DNA of 41,273 bases from Sphingobacteriia bacterium (GCA_011390785.1 JAABRR010000036.1:1-41273), one strand, 5' to 3'; counted from the first letter of the stretch, positions 27,234 to 36,762 are shown. Numbers and translations are program-made. The notes: generated from the letters alone by a model not told the origin.

Positions 27234-29135
27234 TCAATAGGCTCTTTGGTTGCGTCCTTCAATATAGTTGATAAATGATCTGTTGGCTACTTTGTTTCCG
27301 CCGGCCGTAGGATAGTCTCCTGTAAAATACCAGTCACCAAGATGACCCGGGCAGGCAAGATGAAGGTTTTCTATGGTTTGATAAACAACCACCACTTCGG
27401 CATTTACATCAGGAGTATGTAACATACTGGCAATTTTGGCTGAGATTTCCTCAGGTTTAAAAGGGTGGTATATTTCTTTTACGTGGTTTATTACATGCTC
27501 TTCTTTTGTAAATTCCGATTCTTTACATTTTTTGTAAACATCGTTAATGATCTTTTCCTGGCGTGTATCGCGCAACAGGCCTATGGCGGCTTTAAAGGCG
27601 ATAAATTCGGAAAGTTTGGCCATATCTATTCCATAGCAATCAGGAAATCGGATCTGTGGAGCGGAACTAACCACAATAATTTTTTTGGGCCCCAGCCGGT
27701 CGAGCATTCGAATAATGCTCTTCTTCAGGGTAGTGCCTCTCACAATAGAATCATCAATTACGACCAAACTGTCCTGATATTCTCTTACCAGCCCATAGGT
27801 AACGTCATATACGTGTGCAACCAGATCATCGCGGGCATTGTCTTCAGTAATGAAAGTACGTAATTTAACGTCTTTAACAGCAATTTGATCGATTCGCGGG
27901 CGAAGCTCCAGTATTTTACTGATTTTTTCAGGGTCCATATTACCCTGAAGCTGAACCAGGCGGTCTTGTTTTACTTTGTCGCAAAACTCATAAAGGCCTT
28001 CCGTCATTCCTTTGTATGCAACAATAGCCGTATTGGGAATATAAGAGAAAACAGTATTTTCAAAATCGTAATTGATGACATTGAGAATGGCCGGAACCAG
28101 TAATTTCCCCAAAGTCTTTCTTTCCTTGTAGATATCTGCATCGGTACCCCTTGAAAAATAAATCCGTTCAAAGCTACACGCTTTTTTGGGTAAGGGTTTC
28201 TGGTATTCAACCTCATTGCAGCTGCCGTCTTTTTTTACAATGAGGGCATGTCCGGGTTTTAATTCATGAATGGTTTCCAGGGGAACATTAAAGGTAGTTT
28301 GTATAACGGGCCTTTCTGAAGTGGCTACTACAATTTCATCATCTTTGTAATAATAGGCAGGTCTTATACCCAGGGGGTCGCGCATAACGAAAGCATCTCC
28401 GTGTCCCAGCAATCCTGCAATAACAAAACCTCCATCCCAATATTTACTGGCATTGGAAAGTATAGACCGTATATCGAGCTGTTCGGCAATAAGCGGTGAG
28501 ATTTCCTTCTTGCTGTAACCATCAGCTTTCAGGTTAATATACAGTTGTTCGTTTTCTTCGTCAAGAAAATGACCGAGTTTTTCCAGAATGGTTACCGTAT
28601 CGGATGTTTGGTTAGGATGTTGGCCCAAACTTACCAGGCTCTGAAAAAGCTCATCTACATTGGTAAGATTGAAATTACCGGCAATCATAAGATTTTTTGA
28701 CATCCAGTTGTTTTCGCGCAGAAAAGGATGGGTGTTTTCTATGGCATTGCGCCCAAACGTGCCATAGCGCAGGTGGCCGATAAATAATTCTCCAAAGAGA
28801 TCAACATTATTTTTCAACCAGTTAATATCTTTCAGCCTTTTCGAATTATTCTGGTAGGTATCCTGAACATTTTGATACAATATAGAAAAAATATCTTTTA
28901 TAGGATTAACCTTATTACTTCTTATCCGGTTCATGTAGCGTGTTCCGGGGTCCATGTCCAGCTTTACACAGCCCAGTCCGGCCCCATCCTGCCCCCTGTT
29001 GTGCTGTTTTTCCATAAGAAGGTACATTTTATCAGGCCCGTAAAAGGCTGTACCATATTTTGCCAGGTAATATTCCAAAGGCTTTAATAATCTCAGCAGC
29101 ACAATGCCGCATTCATGTTTTATGGAGTCACTCAT
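27234..29135 (-). CDS. purF: Amidophosphoribosyltransferase, long Bacteroidota form
   Basis: The protein has 633 residues versus about 470-500 for standard PurF. The N-terminal class II glutamine amidotransferase domain starts KHECGIVLLRLL, with Cys9 as candidate nucleophile after propeptide removal, and has EKQHNRGQDGAGLG and FIGHLRYGTFG. The phosphoribosyltransferase domain carries the PRPP motif SLVVIDDSIVRGTTLKKSI. Extra length is spread through the glutaminase-side insertions and a C-terminal extension of about 100 residues. The family makes phosphoribosylamine from PRPP and glutamine, the first step of purine synthesis. Genomes with this long type often also have a canonical PurF, so its exact role is less sure. 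Confidence 0.85.
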   Translation of the reverse strand: MSDSIKHECGIVLLRLLKPLEYYLAKYGTAFYGPDKMYLLMEKQHNRGQDGAGLGCVKLDMDPGTRYMNRIRSNKVNPIKDIFSILYQNVQDTYQNNSKRLKDINWLKNNVDLFGELFIGHLRYGTFGRNAIENTHPFLRENNWMSKNLMIAGNFNLTNVDELFQSLVSLGQHPNQTSDTVTILEKLGHFLDEENEQLYINLKADGYSKKEISPLIAEQLDIRSILSNASKYWDGGFVIAGLLGHGDAFVMRDPLGIRPAYYYKDDEIVVATSERPVIQTTFNVPLETIHELKPGHALIVKKDGSCNEVEYQKPLPKKACSFERIYFSRGTDADIYKERKTLGKLLVPAILNVINYDFENTVFSYIPNTAIVAYKGMTEGLYEFCDKVKQDRLVQLQGNMDPEKISKILELRPRIDQIAVKDVKLRTFITEDNARDDLVAHVYDVTYGLVREYQDSLVVIDDSIVRGTTLKKSIIRMLDRLGPKKIIVVSSAPQIRFPDCYGIDMAKLSEFIAFKAAIGLLRDTRQEKIINDVYKKCKESEFTKEEHVINHVKEIYHPFKPEEISAKIASMLHTPDVNAEVVVVYQTIENLHLACPGHLGDWYFTGDYPTAGGNKVANRSFINYIEGRNQRAY

Positions 29136-29157
29136 GTAAGGCTGATATTTGAAGGGG

Positions 29158-29165
29158 CAAAGGTA
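29158..29165 (-). promoter_or_regulatory. Bacteroidota -7 promoter element for purF
   Basis: The minus strand reads TACCTTTG, matching TAnnTTTG, 22 bp before the purF start at 29135. The 88-bp gap to the upstream PHP gene also supports an independent promoter. Confidence 0.5.
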
Positions 29166-29223
29166 GTTATTTTAGGTTGAAAATATCTACGTGATAAGAA
29201 ACCAAAAAATTACGGCCTCTGAA

Positions 29224-30054
29224 TCAGATTTCATATTCAAAGAAGGGTGTTTTCAGGCTTTTAAAACCAATCTTCTTAAGCAGTTCATGTCCTTCAGTAA
29301 AATGCTGATCGATTTGGTCGGGATGATGTGCATCAGAATTCACCATCATGGAAATATTCAGTTCCAGACATTTGTGCAATATTTCTGTTGATGGGAAATA
29401 TTCGTCTATCTTTCCGGTATATAAGCCACGGGTATTCAACTCTACTATACAATTGTTTTCTGCCGCTGCTTCAAGGGCCTTATCTACCTGCTCCATGTAC
29501 CACCCTTCGGAGGTAGAAAACCAGCGCTGCTTGTTATGCATTTTTACCTTATCAATATGGCCAATAATATTGGGTTTTTGCGTTTCAATCATTTGCACCG
29601 TTTGTTGGTAAAAAGCGGTAACTGCCGCCCTGTAGTCGCCCTGGTAAATATCGTTTACTCCATTAATATAGCCTTCGAGAGGCCCGTCAATAAACCATAA
29701 CTTACCACTTTCAGGATGCCGCACCATGTGCACAGAGCCTATGTTATACTGTAGTGGCGTATTTTTCATAAACCCTTCAAAATCTTCAGAATGGCCTGGA
29801 ATATAATCTATTTCCAAACCCAGGTAAAGATCAATTTCATGGCTGTATTTTTCGATCAGATAGTGGGCATCGCTTACATACTGCCTGAAACTTTCCGGCG
29901 TAAGGCTCCATTCATTGGGAAAGGGTAGAGGAGAATGGGAAGAAAATCCAAGGGCTTTAAAGTTTTTGCTGATGGCCAATTTTACATAATCTTCCATTTG
30001 TTCTTTGCCATCGCAATGTTGGGAGTGGGAGTGGAAGTTATACAATGGATACAT
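29224..30054 (-). CDS. PHP-domain histidinol-phosphatase family protein (HisK/HisJ type)
   Basis: The protein has 276 residues. It begins YNFHSHSQHCDGKEQMEDYV, the first PHP metal motif (HxHxxxCDG). GFSSHSPLPFPNEW, LGLEIDYIPGHSEDF, IGSVHMVRHPESGKLWFIDGP, IIGHIDKVKMHNKQRWF and MMVNSDAHHPDQI supply the remaining His/Asp/Glu metal ligands. This pattern fits PHP-type histidinol-phosphate phosphatase, although no other his genes are nearby, so a general phosphoesterase role is possible. It lies 51 bp downstream of udk. Confidence 0.87.
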   Translation of the reverse strand: MYPLYNFHSHSQHCDGKEQMEDYVKLAISKNFKALGFSSHSPLPFPNEWSLTPESFRQYVSDAHYLIEKYSHEIDLYLGLEIDYIPGHSEDFEGFMKNTPLQYNIGSVHMVRHPESGKLWFIDGPLEGYINGVNDIYQGDYRAAVTAFYQQTVQMIETQKPNIIGHIDKVKMHNKQRWFSTSEGWYMEQVDKALEAAAENNCIVELNTRGLYTGKIDEYFPSTEILHKCLELNISMMVNSDAHHPDQIDQHFTEGHELLKKIGFKSLKTPFFEYEI

Positions 30055-30105
30055 AAGTCTTATTTTTTTAATTTGTAGATTATTGGTTTGGTGATTTATG
30101 ATTTA

Positions 30106-30729
30106 TCAGGTAAAATGTTGGGATTGCTGAGCAATGGTTATTCGTGAAGCGATCATATCAATAGCCACATGATTTTCGCCCCCCTGAGGAACGATTATTT
30201 CAGCATATCGTTTAGAGGGTTCAATAAATTGCAGGTGCATAGGTTTAACAAATTTCTCATAATGGTTTAAAACTTCTGAAAAAGAGCGGCCTCTTTCTTT
30301 AATGTCTCTTATTATAATTCTCATCAGTCGGTCGTCAGCATCGGCATCAACAAATATTTTTATATCCATTCTGTCGCGCAGACGTGGATTCGACATAATT
30401 AGTATGCCTTCAATAATAACTACCTCTTTCGGGGGCACCGGGATGGTTTCTTTAGCCCGTGCACAGGTAAGATAAGAATAGATGGGCATGGGAATGGTTT
30501 TGCCTTCGCGCAACATATCGAGGTGTTTGATCAAAAGGTTGAATTCTATGGCGGAAGGATGATCGAAATTGATCCTGGCGCGCTCTTCGGCGCCCAGGTG
30601 TCCACTATCTTTATAATAGGCATCCTGGTAAATTACTGATACACTATCTTTTGGTAACCGGCTTACAATCTTTTTTACCACGGTTGATTTTCCCGAGCCT
30701 GAACCTCCTGCAATTCCTATGATTAGCAT
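30106..30729 (-). CDS. udk: Uridine kinase
   Basis: From ATG 30729 the protein has 207 residues, the usual Udk length. The Walker A loop is IGIAGGSGSGKSTVV. Further motifs are VSVIYQDAYYKD, NFDHPSAIEFNLLIKHL and the loop PIYSYLTCARAKET, then VVIIEGILIM, RLMRIIIRDIKERGRSF. It phosphorylates uridine and cytidine to the monophosphates in pyrimidine salvage. An in-frame upstream start at 30780 would add 17 residues (MHLISWKNPYFYTPKTT) that family members lack, so the ATG just before LIIGIAGG is chosen. Confidence 0.95.
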   Translation of the reverse strand: MLIIGIAGGSGSGKSTVVKKIVSRLPKDSVSVIYQDAYYKDSGHLGAEERARINFDHPSAIEFNLLIKHLDMLREGKTIPMPIYSYLTCARAKETIPVPPKEVVIIEGILIMSNPRLRDRMDIKIFVDADADDRLMRIIIRDIKERGRSFSEVLNHYEKFVKPMHLQFIEPSKRYAEIIVPQGGENHVAIDMIASRITIAQQSQHFT

Positions 30730-30803
30730 AGTCGTTTTTGGTGTATAAAAATACGGGTTTTTCCATGAAATCAAATGCAAAACAAATTTTATTTTACCTG
30801 TTA

Positions 30804-30834
30804 TTGTAATGTTGGCAAAAAATAATTACGTTTG
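30804..30834 (+). promoter_or_regulatory. Bacteroidota promoter (-33/-7) for the phospholipase D-like gene
   Basis: TTG at 30804-30806 and TACGTTTG at 30827-30834 are spaced by 20 bp and match the -33/-7 consensus. The -7 box ends 29 bp before the ATG at 30864. Confidence 0.6.
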
Positions 30835-30863
30835 TTCTATGTGATATATTTATTTTTTGTATC

Positions 30864-31940
30864 ATGACTGATGCCAAGGAGTTGAAAATAAAACTGTTTT
30901 CAGATCCGCTGGTTTTTTTCCCGGCGCTGCTGAATGATGTTAAAAATGCCACAAGGTTTATTTATCTTGAGGTATATCGCTTTCGAAACGATCCTATGGG
31001 CATCAGAATGCGCGATAATCTTATCGATAAATGCCGCCAGGGGGTTAAAATAAAAATACTGATCGATTCGTGGGGAGCTGCTTCCAACAACCAGTTTTTC
31101 AAAGAATTGATTGATTTGGGCGGTGAGGTAACTTTTTTTAAAAAGATACGCCTTAGCTGGGATGCTTTTACCAAAAACCATCGTCGCGACCATCGCAAGA
31201 TTTTTGTTATTGACGATGAGATAACCTGGGTGGGGTCGGCCAATATTGCCAGCTATGCGCTTAACTGGCGCGAATCGATGTTTCGCATTCAGGGGGCCAT
31301 AACTCCATTGTTTAAAGAGATTTTACTCGATAATATCAAGATTTACAACAAATACTTTTACGACAAAATAGCCTACACCCGTAAACAAGTGTTTGATACT
31401 TTTCAAATTATCCGCGATGTTCCCAGTTTAACTTTACAACCCATACAGCGAAAGTTTCTGAAAATGATACGCAGTGCAAAAAGTGAAATATTTCTCGAAA
31501 CGCCCTATTTTTTGCCGGGTAGCAACCTTCGTAAAGCCCTTGCTGAAGCTTCCCAAAGGGGGGTTAAGGTAAATGTTATCATTCCCCGGAACTCTGATTT
31601 ACATATTCTTGATATCCTTTCCGGAAAATACCTTGGCGAACTGGTAGAAGATGGGGTCAATATTTTTCAGTATCTGCCACAAAACCTGCATGCAAAGATT
31701 TTTCTTGTTGATCGCAGGTTTTTTATGATTGGCTCAGCCAATTTTGATTACCGGAGTTTCCGCTATCAGCATGAGATTTGCCTTTTTGGCGAGCACCGAT
31801 CTCTCAACCGCCAGTTACTAGCTCATTTTAACGAAACGCTAAAATATACCCAACCTTTTAACTATTTGTCATGGCAAAAACGCCCATATATGCAGCGTTT
31901 TTTCGAATCCGTTCTGGTACCGTTCAGACATCTTTTTTAG
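30864..31940 (+). CDS. Phospholipase D-like phosphatidyltransferase (cardiolipin synthase family)
   Basis: The protein has 358 residues with two HKD catalytic motifs: HRKIFVIDDEITWVGSANI from His110 and HAKIFLVDRRFFMIGSANFDYRS from His276. Pairs of HKD motifs build one active site that works through a phosphohistidine intermediate. Length and the ETPYFLPGSNLRKAL segment fit the cardiolipin synthase-type subfamily. The N-terminal transmembrane pair of classical Cls is absent, so it may be a soluble or peripheral ClsB-like enzyme joining phosphatidylglycerol-type lipids. It is a single gene with its own promoter. Confidence 0.88.
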   Translation: MTDAKELKIKLFSDPLVFFPALLNDVKNATRFIYLEVYRFRNDPMGIRMRDNLIDKCRQGVKIKILIDSWGAASNNQFFKELIDLGGEVTFFKKIRLSWDAFTKNHRRDHRKIFVIDDEITWVGSANIASYALNWRESMFRIQGAITPLFKEILLDNIKIYNKYFYDKIAYTRKQVFDTFQIIRDVPSLTLQPIQRKFLKMIRSAKSEIFLETPYFLPGSNLRKALAEASQRGVKVNVIIPRNSDLHILDILSGKYLGELVEDGVNIFQYLPQNLHAKIFLVDRRFFMIGSANFDYRSFRYQHEICLFGEHRSLNRQLLAHFNETLKYTQPFNYLSWQKRPYMQRFFESVLVPFRHLF

Positions 31941-32054
31941 GAAATTAAACAAAAACTAAAAATAAGTTTAGGGTATGGTGGCTGTTTTATCTGCCGAATG
32001 CTGATTCACATGCCTAAAAACCTCCTGCGAATTCTGCATCTTAGCTTCTTTTTC

Positions 32055-32639
32055 TTATCTTAAAACCCTTCCGCCAAAGGTAAATCTTCTCTGGTAGTAT
32101 TCTTCACTTAGGCTGCTGATAATAACACCACGCGATGTGGATGCATGCACAAACCGTCCATTGCTGATGTAAATACCCACATGGGAAACCTTCCTGCTGT
32201 TAATCCTAAAAAATACCAGATCGCCTTCTCTTAGCTGGCGCTGATTAATTTTGCGGGTTCTTCGGGCCATATTAACGGTTACTCTTTCCAGATCAATATT
32301 ATAAACAGTTTTGTAAATCGAGGTTGCCAGGCCTGAGCAGTCAACCCCTTGCTCACTATTACCTCCAAATTTATAGGGAACATTTAACCAGGTTTCAATT
32401 TCTTTCAGCAACGCAGGGTTTTCGTTTCCATTGAGCTGATAGCCAAATTTTTGTGATTGCACGAGATAGAAATTGCTTTCTGCAATTCTTTCTGATGGGT
32501 TTTGCTGCTCAGAACTCCGGCCGGGGGAGGCCCTTTGTCCCGTATTTTCAGTATCACGATACGAAGGCGTTTCACGCAGATAGGTGCATCCGGTGAAAAA
32601 AAGAAAGAAAGAAAAGAAGAGCAGGATAATTTTCTGCAT
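32055..32639 (-). CDS. NlpC/P60-family lipoprotein, cell-wall endopeptidase
   Basis: The protein has 194 residues. The lipoprotein signal IILLFFSFFLFFTGC puts the lipidated Cys at 18. The NlpC/P60 domain covers about 75-194, with catalytic Cys101 in GVDCSGLATSIY, His153 in VSHVGIYI and the third polar residue His165 in GRFVHAS. These papain-like enzymes cut peptide bonds in peptidoglycan stems (gamma-D-Glu to diaminopimelate in many cases). A 25-60 region rich in Ser, Glu and Gln links the lipid anchor to the domain. No SH3 domain is present. It lies downstream of the glutamine synthetase gene by about 90 bp. Confidence 0.93.
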   Translation of the reverse strand: MQKIILLFFSFFLFFTGCTYLRETPSYRDTENTGQRASPGRSSEQQNPSERIAESNFYLVQSQKFGYQLNGNENPALLKEIETWLNVPYKFGGNSEQGVDCSGLATSIYKTVYNIDLERVTVNMARRTRKINQRQLREGDLVFFRINSRKVSHVGIYISNGRFVHASTSRGVIISSLSEEYYQRRFTFGGRVLR

Positions 32640-32731
32640 AGAATTTTATTGGGTTCACTTACTTAATACAATTAACTCTCATCATATTTTATACATACGA
32701 CAGATTGCAATAATTATTTCATCCGGGCAAC

Positions 32732-34237
32732 TTATCCGCAATGTAAAAACCGGCGCACCAGTTTCATGGTTTCTTCACGATTGGGAGCCACCTTCACCCT
32801 AAGGTTCTCATCGTTAAAATCGCGCAGTCGCCGTGCCGTTCCTTCCAGCAGGCTATCAGTAAATACATCGTGCTGCTTAAAAACACCGGCCTTTTCAAGG
32901 AGGTAATCGGCGGCTTTTTTGCATGAATAGGGCAGCTGGCTCAATTTTGACTGATGCATTTTGTGCCTTTCCTCAAATATATTTACTTCTACAAATGTTT
33001 TTTCAGCGTATTCCAGTCCATTTTCCATCTCAAAGCCATGCCTGGCACCAACGCAAAGCCCGGCTATAAGCAGGTAAATATCAGCAGAGCCATCAGGGCA
33101 GCGGAATTCGAAGGTTGACTTATCACTAAAATCGCGCAGATGGGTTTCTTCCAGCGGATTGGCCGTAGCTACCATATCACCGGTATTTACCCATCCCAGG
33201 GGCACGCGTATAAGGGCTGAGCGGTTGCGCATACCCCAGCAAACATTGGTAGGCGCCTCCTGATGGGGCACCAGCCGGAAATAGCTCGTAGGGATCGTAT
33301 TACCAAAAGCCGAAAGGGCAGGAGCGATGTCAAGGATTCCGGCAATAACCTTGCGCGCCACATTGCTTATCTTATCGTTTTCAAGGGTAACGTTTTTGCC
33401 ATCCTTCATGGGGCGCATATGTATGTGCATGCCACTACCTGCCTTTCCTGCAGTAATTTTGGGTGCGAAGCTAATGGTAACTCCATATTTATATCCCACC
33501 TCACGAAGTATCCATTTGGCAATGATAAGCTGATCTGCGGCATCTTCTACGTTGGTGGGCAGAAACTCTATTTCGTTTTGTTCGTATTCGTGCTCTTCGT
33601 CAGAGAAATTACCCACCTCAGAGTGGCTGTATTTAAGCAAAGCTCCCGTTTGTGCCATGGCCATCATAGCATCTGTTCGAAGCTTTTCCCACTTTACAAA
33701 AGGGGCCGATTCATGATACCCTTTCTGATCAGTGGCTTCGTAAAGTTCATCTTTCTGACTGATTACATAATACTCTATCTCGCCCATCACTTCCAGGCTG
33801 TAGCCCGTGTTTTCTTCCAATGCCCGGTGTGCCCGGCGCATGATGTTGCCCGGCGCACTGTCAAGGGGCTTTCCGTCTTTATCAAAGTAAGAGCAAAGAA
33901 TATCAACGGTAGGAATCTCTGAAAAAGGATTTAGAAATGCCGTTTTAAAGCGGGGCACCACATAAAGGTCGCTGCTGCCCGCCTCAAGAAAGTTAAAAAG
34001 ACTGCTTCCATCTACCCGCTCGCCACTGGAGAGAATATTCATCAGTTGATCGCGGCTCTGGATTACAAAATTGAGGCCCTTCAAACGACCGTCGCCACCA
34101 ACATAGCGGAAATTGAGCATCTTAATCTCATTATTTTCAATGTAATGGATAATATCAGCCTTGGTGAAATTTTTGGCCGGTTTCCGGAGAAAACGCACCA
34201 ACGGGTTTGGATTCAGCGCATAGGGGTTGGGTTCCAT
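32732..34237 (-). CDS. glnA: Glutamine synthetase, class I-like
   Basis: The protein has 501 residues, slightly longer than the typical 440-470. It shows GEIEYYVI (metal/substrate Glu), NEIEFLPTNVEDAAD, ITAGKAGSGMHIHMRP (glutamate and ammonia site), NRSALIRVPLG (Arg loop) and FEFRCPDGSADIYLLIAGL. The enzyme makes glutamine from glutamate, ammonia and ATP. The NLYDLP-type adenylylation site of proteobacterial GlnA is not visible, so control by GlnE-type adenylylation is unlikely. The first 25 residues, rich in Asn and Pro, are unusual. The 446 bp upstream would hold its promoter. Confidence 0.9.
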   Translation of the reverse strand: MEPNPYALNPNPLVRFLRKPAKNFTKADIIHYIENNEIKMLNFRYVGGDGRLKGLNFVIQSRDQLMNILSSGERVDGSSLFNFLEAGSSDLYVVPRFKTAFLNPFSEIPTVDILCSYFDKDGKPLDSAPGNIMRRAHRALEENTGYSLEVMGEIEYYVISQKDELYEATDQKGYHESAPFVKWEKLRTDAMMAMAQTGALLKYSHSEVGNFSDEEHEYEQNEIEFLPTNVEDAADQLIIAKWILREVGYKYGVTISFAPKITAGKAGSGMHIHMRPMKDGKNVTLENDKISNVARKVIAGILDIAPALSAFGNTIPTSYFRLVPHQEAPTNVCWGMRNRSALIRVPLGWVNTGDMVATANPLEETHLRDFSDKSTFEFRCPDGSADIYLLIAGLCVGARHGFEMENGLEYAEKTFVEVNIFEERHKMHQSKLSQLPYSCKKAADYLLEKAGVFKQHDVFTDSLLEGTARRLRDFNDENLRVKVAPNREETMKLVRRFLHCG

Positions 34238-34683
34238 TTATTAGAGTTGTTTTTAAGGGTGATAAGTGCTTGCAAGAAAACGCCAGGTGTTGCGTTATGC
34301 TCGCCTTCAAAACAGTCATTTACGAAAAGTAAAATCCTGTTTTTCAGTCATCGCATGCCTTGCACTTGACGCTTTCTTATCAACCACATGTAAAAAAAAG
34401 CATGAGTTTTCTTGTTATTAGCTGTGTGTTGATAAAATCGCCGCGAAAATACCAAAAAATGTTGATATCCTGATCCCGTTTCAATAAACCGTATTACCAC
34501 AAAATTCATCAGGAGCATTGATTTTCAGAAAATATCACAACACCCATCGTTGATAATCAGATTTAGTGGAGCTATGAATCCGGCTCTAAGCATCATATAT
34601 TTTAAAAATATAACCTGCCGTTAAAAAACCATCTTTCCTTTTTCACTAAATTTACCAACTTCAAATGCTAAAAAACAATTCAT
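34238..34683. other. 446-bp intergenic region between divergent glnA and cysQ
   Basis: The gap should carry both promoters. I found no exact TAnnTTTG box in either orientation. A 15-bp near-perfect palindrome ATATTTT-A-AAAATAT lies at 34597-34611, about 70 bp before cysQ. No coding frame or hexamer array is present. Confidence 0.4.
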
Positions 34684-35487
34684 ATGCATAGTAAAAACTC
34701 TTTTGTTTATCCAGCCATATACGCAGCCATAAATGCAGGAAAAGCCATTATGAAGGTTTATGGTACCACCGACTTTGAAGTGGAAAGCAAAGCCGATCAC
34801 TCCCCCCTTACCCTTGCTGATCTTAAGGCGCATGAGGTTATAGTTGAATTATTGAAAGATACCGCTCTACCTGTATTAAGTGAAGAAGGAAAACAACTTC
34901 CTTTTGAGCAAAGAAAGCACTGGAAAAGCTTCTGGATGGTAGATCCACTTGACGGAACCAAGGAATTTATCAAGCGCAATGGCGAATTTACCGTTAACAT
35001 TGCCCTGATTGAAAATCAGATGCCGGTTTTAGGAATTATTTATGTGCCGGTAACAGGTGTATTGTATGTGGGTGAAGTGGGCCATGGTGCCTGGGTATTT
35101 GATTCGTCAGACCAGGTGGAAAATATTGAAGACGTGCCATCATTGCAGGGCAAAAAGCTGCCACACATTACCAAAGATTATTACGGTGTGGTTGCCAGCC
35201 GATCTCACCTGAATCAGGAAACATCGCGTTTTCTGGAAGAGATCAGTGCCAACAATCCAGAGGTAAAGGTGGTTTCGCGTGGTAGCTCCTTAAAGATGTG
35301 TATGATTGCCGAAGGCGAAGCCGATGTTTATCCACGTTTTGCGCCTACCATGGAGTGGGATACTGCGGCCGGCCATGCCATTTGTAAGGCTGCTGGCGCC
35401 CGGGTTTATCTGGCCGATAATATTCTTGAAGAACTGGTTTACAATAAAGAAAATCTGCTCAATCCGTGGTTTATTGCACGGTGGTAG
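34684..35487 (+). CDS. cysQ: 3'(2'),5'-bisphosphate nucleotidase
   Basis: The protein has 267 residues, normal for CysQ. It belongs to the inositol monophosphatase superfamily: DHSPLTLADLKAHEVI, LSEEGK (metal Glu), WMVDPLDGTKEFIKRNGEFTVNIALIE (the DPxDGT metal motif) and the C-terminal MEWDTAAGHAICKAAGA. It removes the 3' phosphate of PAP, a by-product of PAPS-using sulfotransferases or PAPS reductase. It leads the sulfate activation cluster (permease, cysD, cysNC). Unlike its downstream neighbours it has no hexamer array before its start or after its stop. Confidence 0.95.
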   Translation: MHSKNSFVYPAIYAAINAGKAIMKVYGTTDFEVESKADHSPLTLADLKAHEVIVELLKDTALPVLSEEGKQLPFEQRKHWKSFWMVDPLDGTKEFIKRNGEFTVNIALIENQMPVLGIIYVPVTGVLYVGEVGHGAWVFDSSDQVENIEDVPSLQGKKLPHITKDYYGVVASRSHLNQETSRFLEEISANNPEVKVVSRGSSLKMCMIAEGEADVYPRFAPTMEWDTAAGHAICKAAGARVYLADNILEELVYNKENLLNPWFIARW

Positions 35488-35509
35488 TTAAAAAAATCGC
35501 TGAAAACCT

Positions 35510-35517
35510 TAATTTTG
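35510..35517 (+). promoter_or_regulatory. Possible -7 promoter element upstream of the permease leader
   Basis: TAATTTTG matches TAnnTTTG and would start a leader of about 200 nt that contains the 21-nt repeat and the hexamer array before the GTG at 35725. No -33 element at good spacing is visible. Confidence 0.4.
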
Positions 35518-35574
35518 CAGTCATTCCAATCCATAAACAGCCCGGGAAAATTCGTAAAGTCTGTAAAATCCTGT

Positions 35575-35595
35575 GACTGAATGGGCGAAGCTGTG
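35575..35595 (+). repeat. 21-nt leader repeat, copy 1
   Basis: The sequence begins GACTGAATGGGC and ends AAGCTGTG. It is identical to 40576-40596, and both copies lie between a -7-like box and a CCTYAA array. It contains an ATG (35581) that opens a 15-codon frame ending TGA at 35628. Shortly downstream AGTCGAAAGT occurs twice with a 14-bp period (35602 and 35616). Confidence 0.8.
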
Positions 35596-35655
35596 GAAAA
35601 CAGTCGAAAGTCAGTAGTCGAAAGTTGAGCAAATCATAAGCTATTCGTTTACTTC

Positions 35656-35721
35656 TCTCAACCTCATCCTAAACCTTAACCTTAGCCTTAACCTTAATCT
35701 CAACCTCAACCTTAACCTCAA
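35656..35721 (+). repeat. CCTYAA hexamer array A (11 units) before the permease
   Basis: Eleven contiguous 6-bp units, all in phase, mostly CCTTAA and CCTCAA with single-base variants such as TCTCAA and CCTAAA. The array ends three bases (CGC) before the GTG start codon at 35725, so it fills the ribosome-binding region. The transcript of this stretch has almost no G. Confidence 0.93.
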
Positions 35722-35724
35722 CGC

Positions 35725-36762
35725 GTGTCTCCCCTTTTCTCACATTTGCTTATCCCATTTCTGGTAGCCATGTTTCTCGCAGTAAATATGGGAGGAAGCG
35801 GCACCGCGCCCAGTTTCTCAGCTGCATACGGGGCAAATATTATCAGGCGTTTTTCGATACCCGGTCTGTTTGGTATCTGCGTTTTTGCCGGGGCGCTGAT
35901 TGCAGGTAAAAAAGTTTCCCTGACAATGGGCCGCGATATTATCAACCCTGCTCAGATGACTATTGTGGTAACAACCATTGTTTTGTTTTCTATAGCATTA
36001 TCCATCTTCTTCGCCAATCTTTTATCCGTACCACAGTCTACCAGTCAGGCTTCCGTTTTGGCCTTGCTTGGAGCAGTCGTTTTTTTTGGTGACCATGATT
36101 TCAAGGTATTCCTAACCGAAATACTGCCTGTATGGTTTATTTTGCCGGTAATTTCCTTTATCATAATGCTGTTGGGTTACCGGGTGCTAATGTGGGTGCA
36201 TCAGAATTGGTTTCAGGGCAGAAGTATTAATATCAACCGAAGGGTAATCAAAATACTTGTGCTGGTTTCAGCTTGCTACGTGGCTTTTTCCATAGGTGCC
36301 AACAACGTGGCCAATGCTGCCGGCCCCATTGCAGGTATGGTGGTAAATGAATTAGGCATCGACCGCAATGATCAAACCAGTTTTATGCTTGTGGTTATTC
36401 TTTCTACACTAATGATTGCCCCCTGCTTTGCCATAGGAAGTTCATTATTTGGGTTCCGCTTGGTAAAGGAAACGGGCAAAGGAATAATTCAGTTTGGATA
36501 CCTCGGGGCTATCGGTATCTCTTTTATTACCGCATCACTTCTGCTGGTGGCATCACTCTGGAAAGGAGTTCCTGCTTCTCTGGTACAACTCAACACTTTT
36601 GCCATCATGGCATTGAGCATCAGCAAGCGCGGCTGGAAAAATACTCTTACCCACAGCAAAATTCATAAAATATGGCTCGTATGGCTGGTAGCACCGGTTT
36701 TTGCCTTCGGCATGAGTTATCTGTTATTAATGGCCGCAGAAAGACTTGGAATGATAGGTTAA
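35725..36762 (+). CDS. PiT-family inorganic anion permease, probably sulfate
   Basis: The protein has 345 residues and about nine or ten membrane spans. FLAVNMGGSGTAPSFSAAYGANII near the N terminus and FSIGANNVANAAGPIAGMV in the middle are the paired PiT signature motifs (PF01384). PiT proteins carry phosphate, but a PiT subgroup (CysP type) carries sulfate, and the position between cysQ and cysD argues for sulfate here. The start is GTG 35725, needed to keep the first membrane span; it is three bases after array A. The stop TAA (36760-36762) is inside a TTAAAG unit of the inverted array. Confidence 0.87.
   Translation: MSPLFSHLLIPFLVAMFLAVNMGGSGTAPSFSAAYGANIIRRFSIPGLFGICVFAGALIAGKKVSLTMGRDIINPAQMTIVVTTIVLFSIALSIFFANLLSVPQSTSQASVLALLGAVVFFGDHDFKVFLTEILPVWFILPVISFIIMLLGYRVLMWVHQNWFQGRSININRRVIKILVLVSACYVAFSIGANNVANAAGPIAGMVVNELGIDRNDQTSFMLVVILSTLMIAPCFAIGSSLFGFRLVKETGKGIIQFGYLGAIGISFITASLLLVASLWKGVPASLVQLNTFAIMALSISKRGWKNTLTHSKIHKIWLVWLVAPVFAFGMSYLLLMAAERLGMIG

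Noticed and set aside
33263-33922. Rightward 219-codon open frame inside glnA
   Set aside because: Antisense shadow of a well-conserved glutamine synthetase gene; no family features.
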